The notes under the pieces were generated by a model, which was given only the letters and a program-made list of their open reading frames with translations, was not told where the DNA came from and searched no databases. A stretch of 64,000 nucleotides of DNA. Origin: Paenibacillus sp. JNUCC-31 (GTDB taxonomy: Bacteria; Bacillota; Bacilli; Paenibacillales; Paenibacillaceae). Positions within the stretch are counted from its first letter, which is position 1; the number at the start of each line of letters is the position of its first letter. The translations under genes and the position numbers were made by a program. Shown here in pieces: positions 31,024-40,278 of this stretch. Location: assembly GCF_014844075.1 (NCBI RefSeq), contig NZ_CP062165.1:2666001-2730000 (forward strand), in the 5' to 3' direction.

Positions 31024-31404
31024 CTATGAGTCTGCTTTGCGGGACAACAATATCCCTATAAATAGCAAGGAAAATTGTGCTATGACCAGGCCAGCTACAA
31101 CCGCATATAAATTGAAGTATTGCGGATACTGCATCGCCATGAATATAGCGAGTACTGCGAGAGCTGCTCTAGTCAAGAATCCCAGGTTCACTCGCTTAAG
31201 GTTTCCTTCCGCTGCACCATCCAACATTCTCCTGACTTTGCGACCCAGATATGAAGCGTTGATCCAACTGATCACCGTTCCCAGGGCCAGTCCCAAAGCT
31301 ATTGTTTCCACACGGGGCAGAAAGGCCGCTGCGAGAAAACAAATCATAAGAAAGTACATGATGAAAACAGTCATCCATCTGCGGTATCTGGTTAGTTCAC
31401 TCAT
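31024..31404 (-). CDS. atpI: ATP synthase subunit I (AtpI)
   Basis: The product is about 126 residues with four hydrophobic segments (for example VFIMYFLMICFLAAAFLP and VVAGLVIAQFSLLFIGILL). It matches the small AtpI proteins that precede atpB and assist Fo or c-ring assembly. The ATG at 31404 follows GGGGGAAAG. It overlaps the upstream atpZ-like gene slightly. Confidence 0.85.
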   Translation of the reverse strand: MSELTRYRRWMTVFIMYFLMICFLAAAFLPRVETIALGLALGTVISWINASYLGRKVRRMLDGAAEGNLKRVNLGFLTRAALAVLAIFMAMQYPQYFNLYAVVAGLVIAQFSLLFIGILLSRKADS

Positions 31405-31651
31405 CACTTTCCCCCATGAATTTTTTCGCGATAAAGTAGATGCTTACGCCGCCTGCCGCCAAGAAAAAGAGAACGCTTACGGCGATCCATATTCCGCTAC
31501 CTCCAATGGTCTTGTCCAACCAGGAGCCGACGTAATATCCGGCAACAGCGAGAATGGCAATCTCGATTCCAAAAGCTGTCACGAGCCCCATTGCTTTCCA
31601 CACATTATCATCATGGTTACGGGATGAATTTGGTTTGTTCGAATCGGCCAT
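31397..31651 (-). CDS. AtpZ/AtpI-family small membrane protein, first gene of the atp operon
   Basis: About 84 residues. A polar N-terminus (DSNKPNSSRNHDDNVWKAM) is followed by two membrane helices separated by YVGSWLDKTIGGSG, a typical AtpZ loop. AtpZ forms a Mg2+/Ca2+-related complex with AtpI in some bacteria (family knowledge). The ATG at 31651 follows AAGGGTGG; a GTG at 31663 is the alternative. The end overlaps atpI, so the two are coupled. Confidence 0.82.
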   Translation of the reverse strand: MADSNKPNSSRNHDDNVWKAMGLVTAFGIEIAILAVAGYYVGSWLDKTIGGSGIWIAVSVLFFLAAGGVSIYFIAKKFMGESDE

Positions 31652-31837
31652 TTTCCACGCCACCCTTGCAATCCCAGTTAATTTTACTGAATGATGAGAG
31701 CCTTTGTCAATTGAATGATTTTAGCGTTTTAAAGGGGGAAACGACGGGATTACAGGCCATCAGAGCCCATAAACCCGCGTAAACCGTACAGTTTAACTGT
31801 ATGCTGTACCCTTTATAAATCTGTCAGAAAAAATGAA

Positions 31838-32995
31838 TTATTTTTTGAATTTTCTGTGAAATGATTCCGGACGTTCACTATTCACACCAAAATGGTGCAA
31901 AATCGCATTGACAATTCTTTCCGAAGCATGTCCATCACCGTACGGATTGGCAGCCTGACTCATGCTTGCATACAGCGTCTCGTCTGTAAGCAGAGCTCTG
32001 GTCCGTTCATATACACGTTCCTCTTCGGTGCCTACCAGTTCAAGTGTTCCTGCTTCGATGCCCTCCGGGCGCTCCGTTGTATCCCGCAGGACGAGCACAG
32101 GCACACCAAACGAAGGCGCTTCTTCCTGCAAACCGCCTGAATCGGTCAATATCAAGTGAGTATGCGGATAAAAGTTATGCAAATCCACGACGTCTAGTGG
32201 ATCAATCAATTGAATACGGGGATGATTCCCCAAAATCGCGTGAGCCGGCTCCTTCACAGCAGGACTTGGATGCACCGGGTACACGATGGCAATATCCTCA
32301 AACTCGTCGGCAATCCGTTTAACGGCCTGGAAAATGTTACGGTGAGGCTCGCCCTGGGATTCACGGCGGTGAGCTGTCATCAGCACAAGACGTTTGCCTT
32401 TTGCCCAATCCAGTACCGGGTGTGTGTAATCCTGCCGTACTGTATATTGAAACACATCTGTTACCGTGTTGCCTGTGACATACGTACTAGACTCTGATTT
32501 ATTTTCTTTGGCAAGATTGGAAGAAGACCAGTCCGTTGGTGCAAAATGCAAGTCAGCAAGTACGCCGGTTAACTGCCGGTTCATCTCTTCCGGGTATGGA
32601 GAGAGCTTGTTCCATGTTCGAAGGCCCGCTTCCACATGCCCCACCTGGATCTGCTGCAGGAACGCAGCATAGCTGGCTACAAACGTAGTCAGCGTATCAC
32701 CGTGAACCAGCACGATATCCGGTTTGGCTTCACGCAAGACTGGCTCCAGGCCTCCCAGCACACGAATTGTAATTTCATTCAGCGTCTGGCGATCTTTCAT
32801 CACATCCAGGTCATAGTCTGGATGAATATCGAATACTTCTAGAACCTGATCCAGCATTTGGCGGTGCTGTGCAGTAACGCAAACGATGGATTCAATCGAT
32901 TCGGGATGTTTCTGCAGTTCCAAAATAAGCGGAGCCATCTTGATGGCCTCCGGGCGCACCCCAAATATCGTCATGACTTTAATTTTCTTGGACAT
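31838..32995 (-). CDS. mnaA: UDP-N-acetylglucosamine 2-epimerase (non-hydrolysing)
   Basis: The enzyme interconverts UDP-GlcNAc and UDP-ManNAc in the cytosol and supplies the ManNAc donor for TagA. The 385-residue product starts KIKVMTIFGVRPEAIKMAPL and has VLVHGDTLTTFVASYAAF, HVEAGLRTWNKLSPYPEEMN, and ILTDSGGLQEEAPSFGVPVL. It closely matches the WecB/MnaA family. It lies 37 bases past upp. It provides the missing precursor step for the SCWP pathway at 6-13 kb, although unlinked by operon. Confidence 0.95.
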   Translation of the reverse strand: MSKKIKVMTIFGVRPEAIKMAPLILELQKHPESIESIVCVTAQHRQMLDQVLEVFDIHPDYDLDVMKDRQTLNEITIRVLGGLEPVLREAKPDIVLVHGDTLTTFVASYAAFLQQIQVGHVEAGLRTWNKLSPYPEEMNRQLTGVLADLHFAPTDWSSSNLAKENKSESSTYVTGNTVTDVFQYTVRQDYTHPVLDWAKGKRLVLMTAHRRESQGEPHRNIFQAVKRIADEFEDIAIVYPVHPSPAVKEPAHAILGNHPRIQLIDPLDVVDLHNFYPHTHLILTDSGGLQEEAPSFGVPVLVLRDTTERPEGIEAGTLELVGTEEERVYERTRALLTDETLYASMSQAANPYGDGHASERIVNAILHHFGVNSERPESFHRKFKK

Positions 32996-33032
32996 TGAAG
33001 CAAGCCCCTTTTCTATTCAGCATGCAATATGC

Positions 33033-33662
33033 TTATTTTGTGCCGTACAGACGGTCTCCTGCATCTCCCAGTCCGGGAACGATATAACCGTGATCATCGA
33101 GACGATCGTCCAGCGCAGCCACGTAGATGTCTACATCCGGATGAGCATCCTGAACTGCTTTTACCCCTTCAGGAGCTGCAACAAGGTTCATCATTTTGAT
33201 CTGGGTGCATCCGCGTTTTTTCAACACGTCAATAGCTGCAATGGCAGAACCGCCAGTTGCCAGCATCGGGTCAATTACAATCAATTGGCGCTCTGTCACG
33301 TCTGTAGGCAGTTTGGTGTAGTATTCTACCGGTTGCAGGGTTTCCGGGTCACGGAACAGACCCACATGTCCAACTTTTGCAGCTGGCAACAATTTCACAA
33401 CGCCATCCAGCATGCCGAGTCCTGCACGCAGAATCGGTACCAGTCCGAGCATACGTCCAGAGATGACTTTGCCTTGTGTGGCTGCTACAGGTGTCTGTAC
33501 ATCGATCGTCTCCAGCTCAACATCTCTTGTAATCTCATAAGCCATCAGCGTTGCCACTTCATCCACCAATTCACGAAAATCTTTCGTATTCGTACGCATG
33601 TCGCGTATAAACGTCAGTTTGTGTTGAATCAAAGGGTGATCACATATTACTAATTTTCCCAT
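33033..33662 (-). CDS. upp: Uracil phosphoribosyltransferase
   Basis: Uracil salvage: uracil plus PRPP gives UMP. The 209-residue product shows the PRPP-binding motif [20 protein letters not shown] and the uracil-binding C-terminal end [17 protein letters not shown]. It has the conserved start [20 protein letters not shown]. Its place between glyA and mnaA/atp matches B. subtilis. Confidence 0.97.
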   Translation of the reverse strand: MGKLVICDHPLIQHKLTFIRDMRTNTKDFRELVDEVATLMAYEITRDVELETIDVQTPVAATQGKVISGRMLGLVPILRAGLGMLDGVVKLLPAAKVGHVGLFRDPETLQPVEYYTKLPTDVTERQLIVIDPMLATGGSAIAAIDVLKKRGCTQIKMMNLVAAPEGVKAVQDAHPDVDIYVAALDDRLDDHGYIVPGLGDAGDRLYGTK

Positions 33663-33818
33663 CTAATTTGTCCCTCCGGTAAGTTCTTCATGTTCAGCAT
33701 TTCCAAATATGCCTAATCACCATTCATAGGCCCGATAAATCCTGTATATTATATCATCACCTACACCGAATTACACCATCAAAGGGCACCTAATCATTAC
33801 AGAAAACCGAATCCTATA

Positions 33819-33857
33819 AAAATAGGACCGGAAAAATGAGTCATCCGGTCCTTTTTT
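33819..33857 (-). terminator. Bidirectional-looking terminator between glyA and upp
   Basis: AGGACCGG (33824-33831) pairs with CCGGTCCT (33845-33852). A T-run follows on both strands (TTTTTTC on plus, ATTTTTAT on minus), so it can stop transcription in either direction. Confidence 0.8.
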
Positions 33858-33894
33858 CTCTCGCTGTTATGTCAGTTGAATGTTAAAAAAATCT

Positions 33895-34048
33895 GTAAAC
33901 ACTTATGAAGCTCCGCAAACCGAATGACCTTCTGATCGCTGTTATCCCCAGAATTCTTTGATCCATTAATAAATGGTGGAATTCCGGAGATAAAGGCGAG
34001 CGCTACGCTTCTTCAGGTTCTTTCGGTTTGCTCCGTCTGCATGTTTAC
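33895..34048. repeat. Dispersed imperfect-palindrome element, copy C
   Basis: Bounded by GTAAAC (33895-33900) and GTTTAC (34043-34048). Outer arms CTCCGCAAACCGAATGACC and GGTTCTTTCGGTTTGCTCCG pair over about 18 bases. The core, GATCGCTGTTATCCCCAGAA with GGAATTCCGGAGATAAAGG, and the AGCGCT hairpin match the family. It fills the glyA 3' flank, upstream of no gene. Confidence 0.78.
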
Positions 34049-34088
34049 ATTAAGAACACCTCAAATACAAACAGCATGAGCAAATTTT

Positions 34089-35336
34089 TTAGTATTTAAG
34101 GTCAGTGTAGAGCGGGAATTGATCTGTCAGTGCCGTCACTTCCGCACGAGCTTCATCCAATTTCGCTGCATCTTTAGGGTTTTTCAATGTTTTGGCAATG
34201 ATTTTACCAATCGCTACCATTGCTTCTTCGTTCATACCACGGGAAGTGGCCGCAGGTGTACCGATCCGGATACCACTCGTTACAAACGGGCTGGTTGGAT
34301 CGAACGGAATTGCATTTTTGTTCACGGTAATGCCGATGGAATCGAGTACATGCTCGGCTTCCTTACCTGTGATGTTTACGCTGCGAGTGTCGATCAGCAT
34401 CAAGTGGTTGTCTGTACCGCCGGATACGATGTTCAAACCTTCAGCAATCAGCGTTTCAGCCAGAACCTGTGCATTTTTCACGACATTTTGTGCATACGTT
34501 TTGAATGATGGCTGCAACGCTTCACCGAATGCTACCGCTTTGGAAGCAATCACGTGCATCAGAGGTCCACCTTGGGAACCCGGGAATACGGCTTTATCAA
34601 TGGCTGCTGCCCATGCTTTGCGGCACAAAATCATACCACCACGAGGTCCACGCAGCGTTTTGTGTGTTGTTGTTGTTACAAAATGCGCATGTGGAACCGG
34701 GCTTGGATGCAATCCGGCAGCCACCAGTCCTGCAATGTGAGCCATATCCACCATAAACAAAGCACCTACATCATTGGCGATGGAAGCAAGCTTTTCAAAA
34801 TCAATGGTACGCGGATATGCACTTGCACCTGCAACGATCATGCGAGGACGATGTTTGAATGCTGCTTTGCGCACTTCATCGTAATCAATCAGGAACGTAT
34901 CTTCTTGTACACCATAAGCCACGAAATTGTACAGCAAGCCGGAAGCGTTAACCGGGCTACCATGAGTGAGGTGTCCACCATGCGCAAGGTTCATACCCAG
35001 CACAGTATCACCAGGTTTCAAAGCCGCAAGGTATACTGCCATGTTCGCTTGTGCACCGGAGTGAGGTTGAACATTGACATGTTCAGCTCCAAACAATTCT
35101 TTGGCACGGTCACGTGCGATATCTTCAACGATATCGACATGTTCACAACCACCGTAATAACGTTTACCTGGATATCCTTCAGCGTACTTGTTCGTCAGTA
35201 CAGATCCCAGAGCCTCGATAACCGCTTCGCTTACGATATTCTCGGATGCGATCAACTCAATGTTGTTTTGTTGACGTTTCAGTTCAAGATTCATCGCTTC
35301 CAGTACTGCCGGGTCATTCTTGCGCAATTGTTCCAT
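34089..35336 (-). CDS. glyA: Serine hydroxymethyltransferase
   Basis: PLP enzyme converting serine and THF to glycine and methylene-THF. The 415-residue product has the PLP-lysine motif [19 protein letters not shown], the N-terminal [20 protein letters not shown] and the [14 protein letters not shown] motif. GGGAGGAATTTAATC lies before the ATG. Flanked on both sides by copies of the palindromic element. Confidence 0.98.
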   Translation of the reverse strand: MEQLRKNDPAVLEAMNLELKRQQNNIELIASENIVSEAVIEALGSVLTNKYAEGYPGKRYYGGCEHVDIVEDIARDRAKELFGAEHVNVQPHSGAQANMAVYLAALKPGDTVLGMNLAHGGHLTHGSPVNASGLLYNFVAYGVQEDTFLIDYDEVRKAAFKHRPRMIVAGASAYPRTIDFEKLASIANDVGALFMVDMAHIAGLVAAGLHPSPVPHAHFVTTTTHKTLRGPRGGMILCRKAWAAAIDKAVFPGSQGGPLMHVIASKAVAFGEALQPSFKTYAQNVVKNAQVLAETLIAEGLNIVSGGTDNHLMLIDTRSVNITGKEAEHVLDSIGITVNKNAIPFDPTSPFVTSGIRIGTPAATSRGMNEEAMVAIGKIIAKTLKNPKDAAKLDEARAEVTALTDQFPLYTDLKY

Positions 35337-35383
35337 GATTAAATTCCTCCCAGTTTATAAGTGAAGTTATAAAGCGAAATCAT

Positions 35384-35534
35384 GTTTACACGAAAACGGA
35401 GAGTGCAACACCAATCTGGAGAAGCAGAGCGTTCGCCTTTATCACCGGATTTCCCCTTATATAAGGGATTCAAAAAAATCTGGGGATAACAGCGATCGAA
35501 AGATGGTGATGCAATCGAAGTCAGGAGTGTAACC
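35384..35534. repeat. Dispersed imperfect-palindrome element, copy D
   Basis: Bounded by GTTTACAC (35384-35391) and GTGTAAC (35527-35533). Core: TATCACCGGATTTCCCC with AAATCTGGGGATAACAGCGA. Outer arms TGCAACACCAATCT and AGATGGTGATGCA pair. It occupies the gap between glyA and ywlG. Same orientation as copy A. Confidence 0.78.
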
Positions 35535-35553
35535 AATCGTTTCGGTTTATATG

Positions 35554-36147
35554 TTAGTCACAAAATGTCGAATCTGGTTGCTCTTCCATACGATACACTG
35601 CGCGTTCGCCGCCAATCAACTTGGGACGAGTCAATGCTGTAGTTACACGGGCATCCCCGATGTAGCGGAGCGCTGTTCGGAAAGGCACCGCCACATGCCG
35701 CAGATGCATGCCAATCATGGTTTCCCCGATATCCAGTCCCGCATGGGCCTGCACATGTTCAGCCAGACATGGATCAGACAGTGAGCGATACGCTGCGGAT
35801 GCCATGGAGCCACCTGCTTTTGGCACAGGTACAGCACCTACCTCAGTCAATCCAAGACGTGTAAGCAAGGAACGCTCCATCACCAGAGCACGGTTCAGGT
35901 GCTCACAGCATTGGAATACAACATCAAAACCGAACTCCTGCTGCACCTCGGATATACCTGCAAGAAGCTGCTGCGCCACTTCGATCGCACCGCTTGTACC
36001 GATCCGTTTGCCTGCGACTTCACTTGTACTGGTACCAATCACAACGATCTGTCCATGTCCAAGCTGTCCGGCAAGCGCCAATTCACGCAGAATGGATGCG
36101 GTCTGTTCATGTAATCCGGGTTGTTCCGAATCCAACTCAATAGTCAT
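35554..36147 (-). CDS. UPF0340/TIGR01440 family protein (YwlG-like)
   Basis: About 197 residues. Recognisable by QIVVIGTSTSEVAGKRIGTS, QCCEHLNRALVMER and the end MIGMHLRHVAVPFRTALRYI. Members occur next to glyA and ywlE; the biochemical role is unknown to me. It has no membrane segments. The ATG at 36147 is selected by GGGAGGCGATAGG; an ATG at 36171 lacks a site. The usual neighbour rpiB (ywlF) is missing here. Confidence 0.85.
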   Translation of the reverse strand: MTIELDSEQPGLHEQTASILRELALAGQLGHGQIVVIGTSTSEVAGKRIGTSGAIEVAQQLLAGISEVQQEFGFDVVFQCCEHLNRALVMERSLLTRLGLTEVGAVPVPKAGGSMASAAYRSLSDPCLAEHVQAHAGLDIGETMIGMHLRHVAVPFRTALRYIGDARVTTALTRPKLIGGERAVYRMEEQPDSTFCD

Positions 36148-36251
36148 CCTATCGCCTCCCGATAAAATCATGCCCGACTTCCTCTTAGCTGTCCTTCGTA
36201 TTCTTGTACGGCATTTCAGGTACTATTATAGCGAATATTCAGATGAAAGAC

Positions 36252-36293
36252 GAAAAAAAGAGCAGTCTGCGGGTATCGCAGAATTGCTCTTTT
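36252..36293 (-). terminator. Terminator of ywlE
   Basis: AAAAGAGCA (36256-36264) pairs with TGCTCTTTT (36285-36293); inside it CTGCG pairs with CGCAG. Seven T residues follow on the minus strand. It lies about 165 bases past the ywlE stop. The 36148-36457 gap shows no gene. Confidence 0.85.
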
Positions 36294-36457
36294 GCCCAGG
36301 CGACCGGCCGTTTGTTCCGGTGCTCCATCGTGGTTATGCCCACTTCGTCGCCAGTTACACCGGATCCCTGTTTTCCCCTTCATCATAAAACAACCTGCGT
36401 CTAAAATCAACGGGTAATTTACATCCTGTGTCCGTTTTTTATAAAAAATGACTCGAA

Positions 36458-37030
36458 TTAATCTAACTTGTCCAAAAGTCTGTCGAGCGCAGTCCGAATC
36501 TCTGCCGCGGCTACATTGTAATCATCGCGACTGCCGCCAAACGGGTCCGAAATATCAAAGCTCGGAATGCGCTGCCTGATCTCAATCGCCCGCTCACGCT
36601 CAGACGCCAGGATCTCCTGACCGAGTGCACGTTTCATCTCCAATGTGGCAAACAGGCTGTCCAATTCCTGAAGATCATTCAGGACGCTCTCATCATTCTC
36701 CACATATTCTTTCAAAGTGTACGTCTTGTGCACCGCGTCGGGAAAAACCTGCATAACATGCTGTTTATGGCTCCGTGTTAACGTTAGAATAAGGTCCGCC
36801 CAGCCGACTAGGTTCGGACTAAGCATCGTCGAATGGGGTGGCCCCTCAACGTTATGATCCCTCAATACGGCCTCCGCGTGGTGAGAAATTGGCATGCCCG
36901 TTGTTGCGGCTACGCCTGCAGAACGAACATCCACTTGAATGCCCCTCTCAGACGCCAGTTTACGCATAAGCCCCTCTGCCATGGGGCTGCGGCATGTATT
37001 TCCTGTACATACAAACAAAATATGTTTCAT
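36458..37030 (-). CDS. ywlE: Low-molecular-weight protein arginine phosphatase (YwlE-like)
   Basis: LMW-PTP-fold phosphatase that removes phosphoryl groups from arginine, opposing McsB. The P-loop CTGNTCRSP is at about residues 7-15. Its Thr (position five of the loop) is the residue known to favour phospho-arginine over phospho-tyrosine in YwlE. The general acid loop near the C-terminus reads FDISDPFGGSRDDYNVAAAE. About 190 residues, longer than the roughly 150 of B. subtilis YwlE, with an extra segment near residues 110-150. The ATG at 37030 follows GGGGAGG. Confidence 0.85.
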   Translation of the reverse strand: MKHILFVCTGNTCRSPMAEGLMRKLASERGIQVDVRSAGVAATTGMPISHHAEAVLRDHNVEGPPHSTMLSPNLVGWADLILTLTRSHKQHVMQVFPDAVHKTYTLKEYVENDESVLNDLQELDSLFATLEMKRALGQEILASERERAIEIRQRIPSFDISDPFGGSRDDYNVAAAEIRTALDRLLDKLD

Positions 37031-37151
37031 TGTGTTAGCCTCCCCATTTTGCAAATATTGTCGAATCATGTTCTAAACCCATCTAATCAAGTGAACCTAT
37101 AACTCTATATTGAAGACTGTACTTGGCTGTAGTCGTCATTAACGTTGTATT

Positions 37152-37718
37152 CTAAAATATAAACAAAAGTCCAAAAGCAAGCAAGATCGCGCCGCCGACT
37201 GCTTCCCCGTAGTCCCCCATATTTTGGCTCACACGCCGTCCCAACAGCAGGCCCATAACAGACATCACTCCGCCGCATACACCGAAAGCCAGCACGGTTA
37301 ACACCAAATCACTGCTGAACATGCCGAGCGAGACACCAACGGAAAATGAATCAACACTGACACTGAGCGAGAACAAAATCACACCGAGCAAAGATCGATG
37401 ATCCACCAGCTTGGTATCTCCCTCACGAAAAGCATTCAGAATCATATGGGCACCAAGCAACACCAACAGACCGCCAGCTGCATACGTGGTGATGTCACCC
37501 AGCAAAGAACTGACGTATTTGCCCGTATACATGCCGATGAGCGGCATGATGATGTGAAACAGGGCCGTTACGGTACTGATCCGCAATATGTCTCGCAGAC
37601 GGATACCTTTCATGCCAATCCCGATTCCGAGTGAGAAAGCATCCAGTCCGAGAGCGACGGCCATTATCAAAATGGTTACTAACTGCCCAACATGGGCAGA
37701 TACATCCCACATCCCCAT
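37152..37718 (-). CDS. mntP: Putative manganese efflux pump MntP
   Basis: Six hydrophobic helices over 188 residues, with the MntP/DUF204 features: VALGLDAFSLGIGIGMKG in helix one to two and SLSVSVDSFSVGVSLGMF in the middle, each carrying the conserved membrane Asp. It exports Mn2+ across the inner membrane. B. subtilis ywlD sits at the same place. The first two ATG codons (37718, 37712) are both usable. No yybP riboswitch is visible upstream. Confidence 0.87.
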   Translation of the reverse strand: MGMWDVSAHVGQLVTILIMAVALGLDAFSLGIGIGMKGIRLRDILRISTVTALFHIIMPLIGMYTGKYVSSLLGDITTYAAGGLLVLLGAHMILNAFREGDTKLVDHRSLLGVILFSLSVSVDSFSVGVSLGMFSSDLVLTVLAFGVCGGVMSVMGLLLGRRVSQNMGDYGEAVGGAILLAFGLLFIF

Positions 37719-37885
37719 ACCCCCAAGTCACGTAAAGGTTCTTGTACACCATATGCGGACAAGGACATAAACATGACCGGAGAAGTCTTTTGGCATGACT
37801 GGCATTCAACGAATGAATGACTAGTCGTGGCTAGAGGACGGATGCAGAAGGAAATATTCTTAGCGATATTATAGAAAAAGGGGAG

Positions 37886-39079
37886 CTATCCGTTACCGAC
37901 CTGTATGAGTCGGTGACCTGCCGCCTTGAGCAGCCGATTCATGACGGCTGCTCCCAGCCCTTCGCGCGAGCAGGCCTCAGCCACAATATATGTGGCACCC
38001 TGCTCATCGCAGCTGCGCAGCGCGGCGTACAGCCGGTGCGCTGCTTCCTCCAGCTCGCTGGCTTCGCCCAGCGAGAACACGGCATCGGCGCGGTACTGCT
38101 CCGCGTGCTCGGCGAACGCCAGCACCGCGGTGCGCTCCCCGCGCTGCGCCGCCTCTGCGAGGGCGGCGCTGATCCAGGCCGCCACCGCTGCGGGCGGCCC
38201 CTCCACCACGCACAGCGCGCCTGTGGGCGCATAGTGCGTGTACTTCATGCCCGGCGAGCGCGGCGCCGGGCTGTCATCGCCACCGGGCCCCTCGGCGAGC
38301 AGCGCCGGGTCCGTGGCGACACGAGCGGCAACGGCGGACAACTGCTCCGCCGTAATGCCGCCAGGGCGCAGGATGGTGACGAGACCGTCGTCACCGACCT
38401 GCACCACCGTGGACTCGACGCCCACCCCAGTGGGGCCGCCGTCCACGATGCCGCCGATGCGGCCTGCCAGATCCTCGCGCACATGTGCGGCGAGTGTCGG
38501 GCTTGGCCGCCCGGAGCGGTTGGCGCTCGGCGCGGCGACCGGGCATTCCGCCGCCGCGATCAACTGCAAGGCCACCGGATGGTCCGGCATACGCACGGCC
38601 ACCGTGTCCAACCCGGCGGTAACCCGCGGGGATACCGCCCCTGGCCTAACCGGCAGCACAAGCGTTAGTGGCCCCGGCCAGAAGGCCGCCATAAGCGCCT
38701 CCGCTGTGTCGTTCACTTCCGTGACCAGGGAATCCAGCTGATCCCGATGGGCAATATGCACAATCAGCGGATTGTCCGAAGGCCTCCCCTTGGCTGCAAA
38801 TACAGCTTCAACTGCAGCTGTACTGCGAGCGTCTGCGCCCAGACCGTATACCGTCTCGGTTGGGAATGCCACGGTCTGCCCTTGACGAAGACAGGATGCG
38901 GCATCCTGCAAGTCAGAAAGGGCCTGTTTATACACACTCCCTTTTGCCACATCATCCGAGTTTTTATTGGCTACAAGTACATTGACATCCCACATATGCG
39001 TAACCAGTTGCCCTGTACTCTCATCCATCCCCATGCCTTTCATGGAAGACTGATGCAATTGTTCGTTCTCTCTATTCAT
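37886..39079 (-). CDS. ywlC: Threonylcarbamoyl-AMP synthase (YwlC/Sua5)
   Basis: Makes L-threonylcarbamoyl-AMP for t6A37 of tRNA. The 397-residue product has the Sua5/YrdC core: VAFPTETVYGLGADARSTAA, KGRPSDNPLIVHIAHRDQ and ITAEQLSAVAAR, then the Sua5-specific C-terminal domain after SPGMKYTHYAPTGAL. About 25 N-terminal residues are an unusual extension; an internal ATG near residue 18 has a plausible ribosome site. The C-terminal half (about 37.9-38.75 kb) is strongly GC-rich relative to its neighbours, with long overlapping open frames. Confidence 0.93.
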   Translation of the reverse strand: MNRENEQLHQSSMKGMGMDESTGQLVTHMWDVNVLVANKNSDDVAKGSVYKQALSDLQDAASCLRQGQTVAFPTETVYGLGADARSTAAVEAVFAAKGRPSDNPLIVHIAHRDQLDSLVTEVNDTAEALMAAFWPGPLTLVLPVRPGAVSPRVTAGLDTVAVRMPDHPVALQLIAAAECPVAAPSANRSGRPSPTLAAHVREDLAGRIGGIVDGGPTGVGVESTVVQVGDDGLVTILRPGGITAEQLSAVAARVATDPALLAEGPGGDDSPAPRSPGMKYTHYAPTGALCVVEGPPAAVAAWISAALAEAAQRGERTAVLAFAEHAEQYRADAVFSLGEASELEEAAHRLYAALRSCDEQGATYIVAEACSREGLGAAVMNRLLKAAGHRLIQVGNG

Positions 39080-39247
39080 ATATCCATCATTCCTAAACTT
39101 CAGTAGGGTAGTAAACGCAAGACATCCCGCTTCCGCGATGCCTTTTTATCTTTTATGGCTGATTCTTATAATTATAACATATCTGCTCCACCCGAGGATG
39201 CGTCCCGTTAACAACCATTTAGCTTCATGGGTGAATAACATGTATTC

Positions 39248-39272
39248 ATAATAATAATAATAATAATAATAA
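39248..39272. repeat. (AAT)n microsatellite
   Basis: Eight tandem ATA/AAT units between spoIIR and ywlC. It lies in non-coding DNA and might vary in length among strains. Confidence 0.85.
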
Positions 39273-39327
39273 AAGGGCACTCCCCTAATTCGAAGTCCCC
39301 CTGATCAACTCACTCATACCCACATGT

Positions 39328-39987
39328 TTATGCAAACAATCCCGTTACCCAATCCCACAACTTTACTGCCATATCCCACAGGAAGAAACGTGCCTCCGGT
39401 GTGGCTGCCTGCACGGATGCTTTCGCATCTCCTGGCTCTGCAGACACTGCTGATGCTGTTGCAGGCTTCGCTAGTGCATCACCTGTCCCTGCATCTATGA
39501 AGCATAATGGCGGAAACAATACACACCACCAGTTTTGCCCTTCGCCTTTACCCAGTGTTATCCGCACTGCTTCATAATCTCCAGCGGGATATACGGTACC
39601 CCCATATAACTTGGTAGGAAACGGAACAACGCCGAGTTCCACCTGATACGAATAGGTTAACCCACGATTGGCAAGCTCTTCGCCCACACGATCCTCGATT
39701 TCCGATAAATGCTGACGAATGACCCCACGAGCTTCTTCCAGACTTTGCGGATTCTCCAGCTCGGTTACCCATTCATCCATCTGGGCAACAACTGCATCAC
39801 GAATCTCGCGTTTGACCAATTGATCCCCCGCTGCATCCGAGTTTGCGAGAATACGCAAGCGAATGGATTGTTCCGGAATCGCTGTGGCTGCCACAGCTGC
39901 ATCGGTTTTCTGACCTTCCCACATCATAATGACCATCATAAGACATACCATAATAAGTCCAATTTGTTTCACGATTCTTCTGCTCAT
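39328..39987 (-). CDS. spoIIR: Stage II sporulation protein R
   Basis: SpoIIR is secreted from the forespore and triggers SpoIIGA to process pro-sigma-E. The product has an N-terminal membrane/signal segment (IGLIMVCLMMVIMMWEG) followed by the SpoIIR domain: IPEQSIRLRILANSDAAGDQ then LVKREIRDAVV, with YSYQVELGVVPFPTKLYGGT and GEGQNWWCVLFPPLCFID. The ATG at 39987 follows GAGGGGGAGAACGGA. It is about 219 residues. A C-terminal Ala-rich extension ends in a Trp-rich MAVKLWDWVTGLF tail. Confidence 0.92.
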   Translation of the reverse strand: MSRRIVKQIGLIMVCLMMVIMMWEGQKTDAAVAATAIPEQSIRLRILANSDAAGDQLVKREIRDAVVAQMDEWVTELENPQSLEEARGVIRQHLSEIEDRVGEELANRGLTYSYQVELGVVPFPTKLYGGTVYPAGDYEAVRITLGKGEGQNWWCVLFPPLCFIDAGTGDALAKPATASAVSAEPGDAKASVQAATPEARFFLWDMAVKLWDWVTGLFA

Positions 39988-40278
39988 TCCGTTCTCCCCC
40001 TCGGCTCCCATGATCATGATCCCTGTAACTCTCTCATGTCTATCAGTATGCCCGGAAGAGACGGAAGTAAACCTGGTAGATTACAAATCTACTAAAATTT
40101 TAATAGGATGGACAGACTTAAAACGAAAGGGCTGTTAGCACGCCTTATGTGTGACGAAAGTCAAAGAAGCACCTGCCTAATGGAACGCTTGTCGGCTGGC
40201 ACTTCCTTGAAAATCCAATATTCTAACCTACCCTTGATGTTCCAATTTGGCTAGCTGCATGAAGCTCCTGCTTCTCGG

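Noticed and set aside
37913..38668. Long open frames on the opposite strand and other frames inside ywlC and prmC
   Set aside because: They are by-products of high GC content over well-supported genes.
39119..39150. Hairpin GACATCCCGC..GCGATGCC as the terminator of spoIIR
   Set aside because: Its T-rich side is on the plus strand, while spoIIR is read on minus; the stem also has mismatches.
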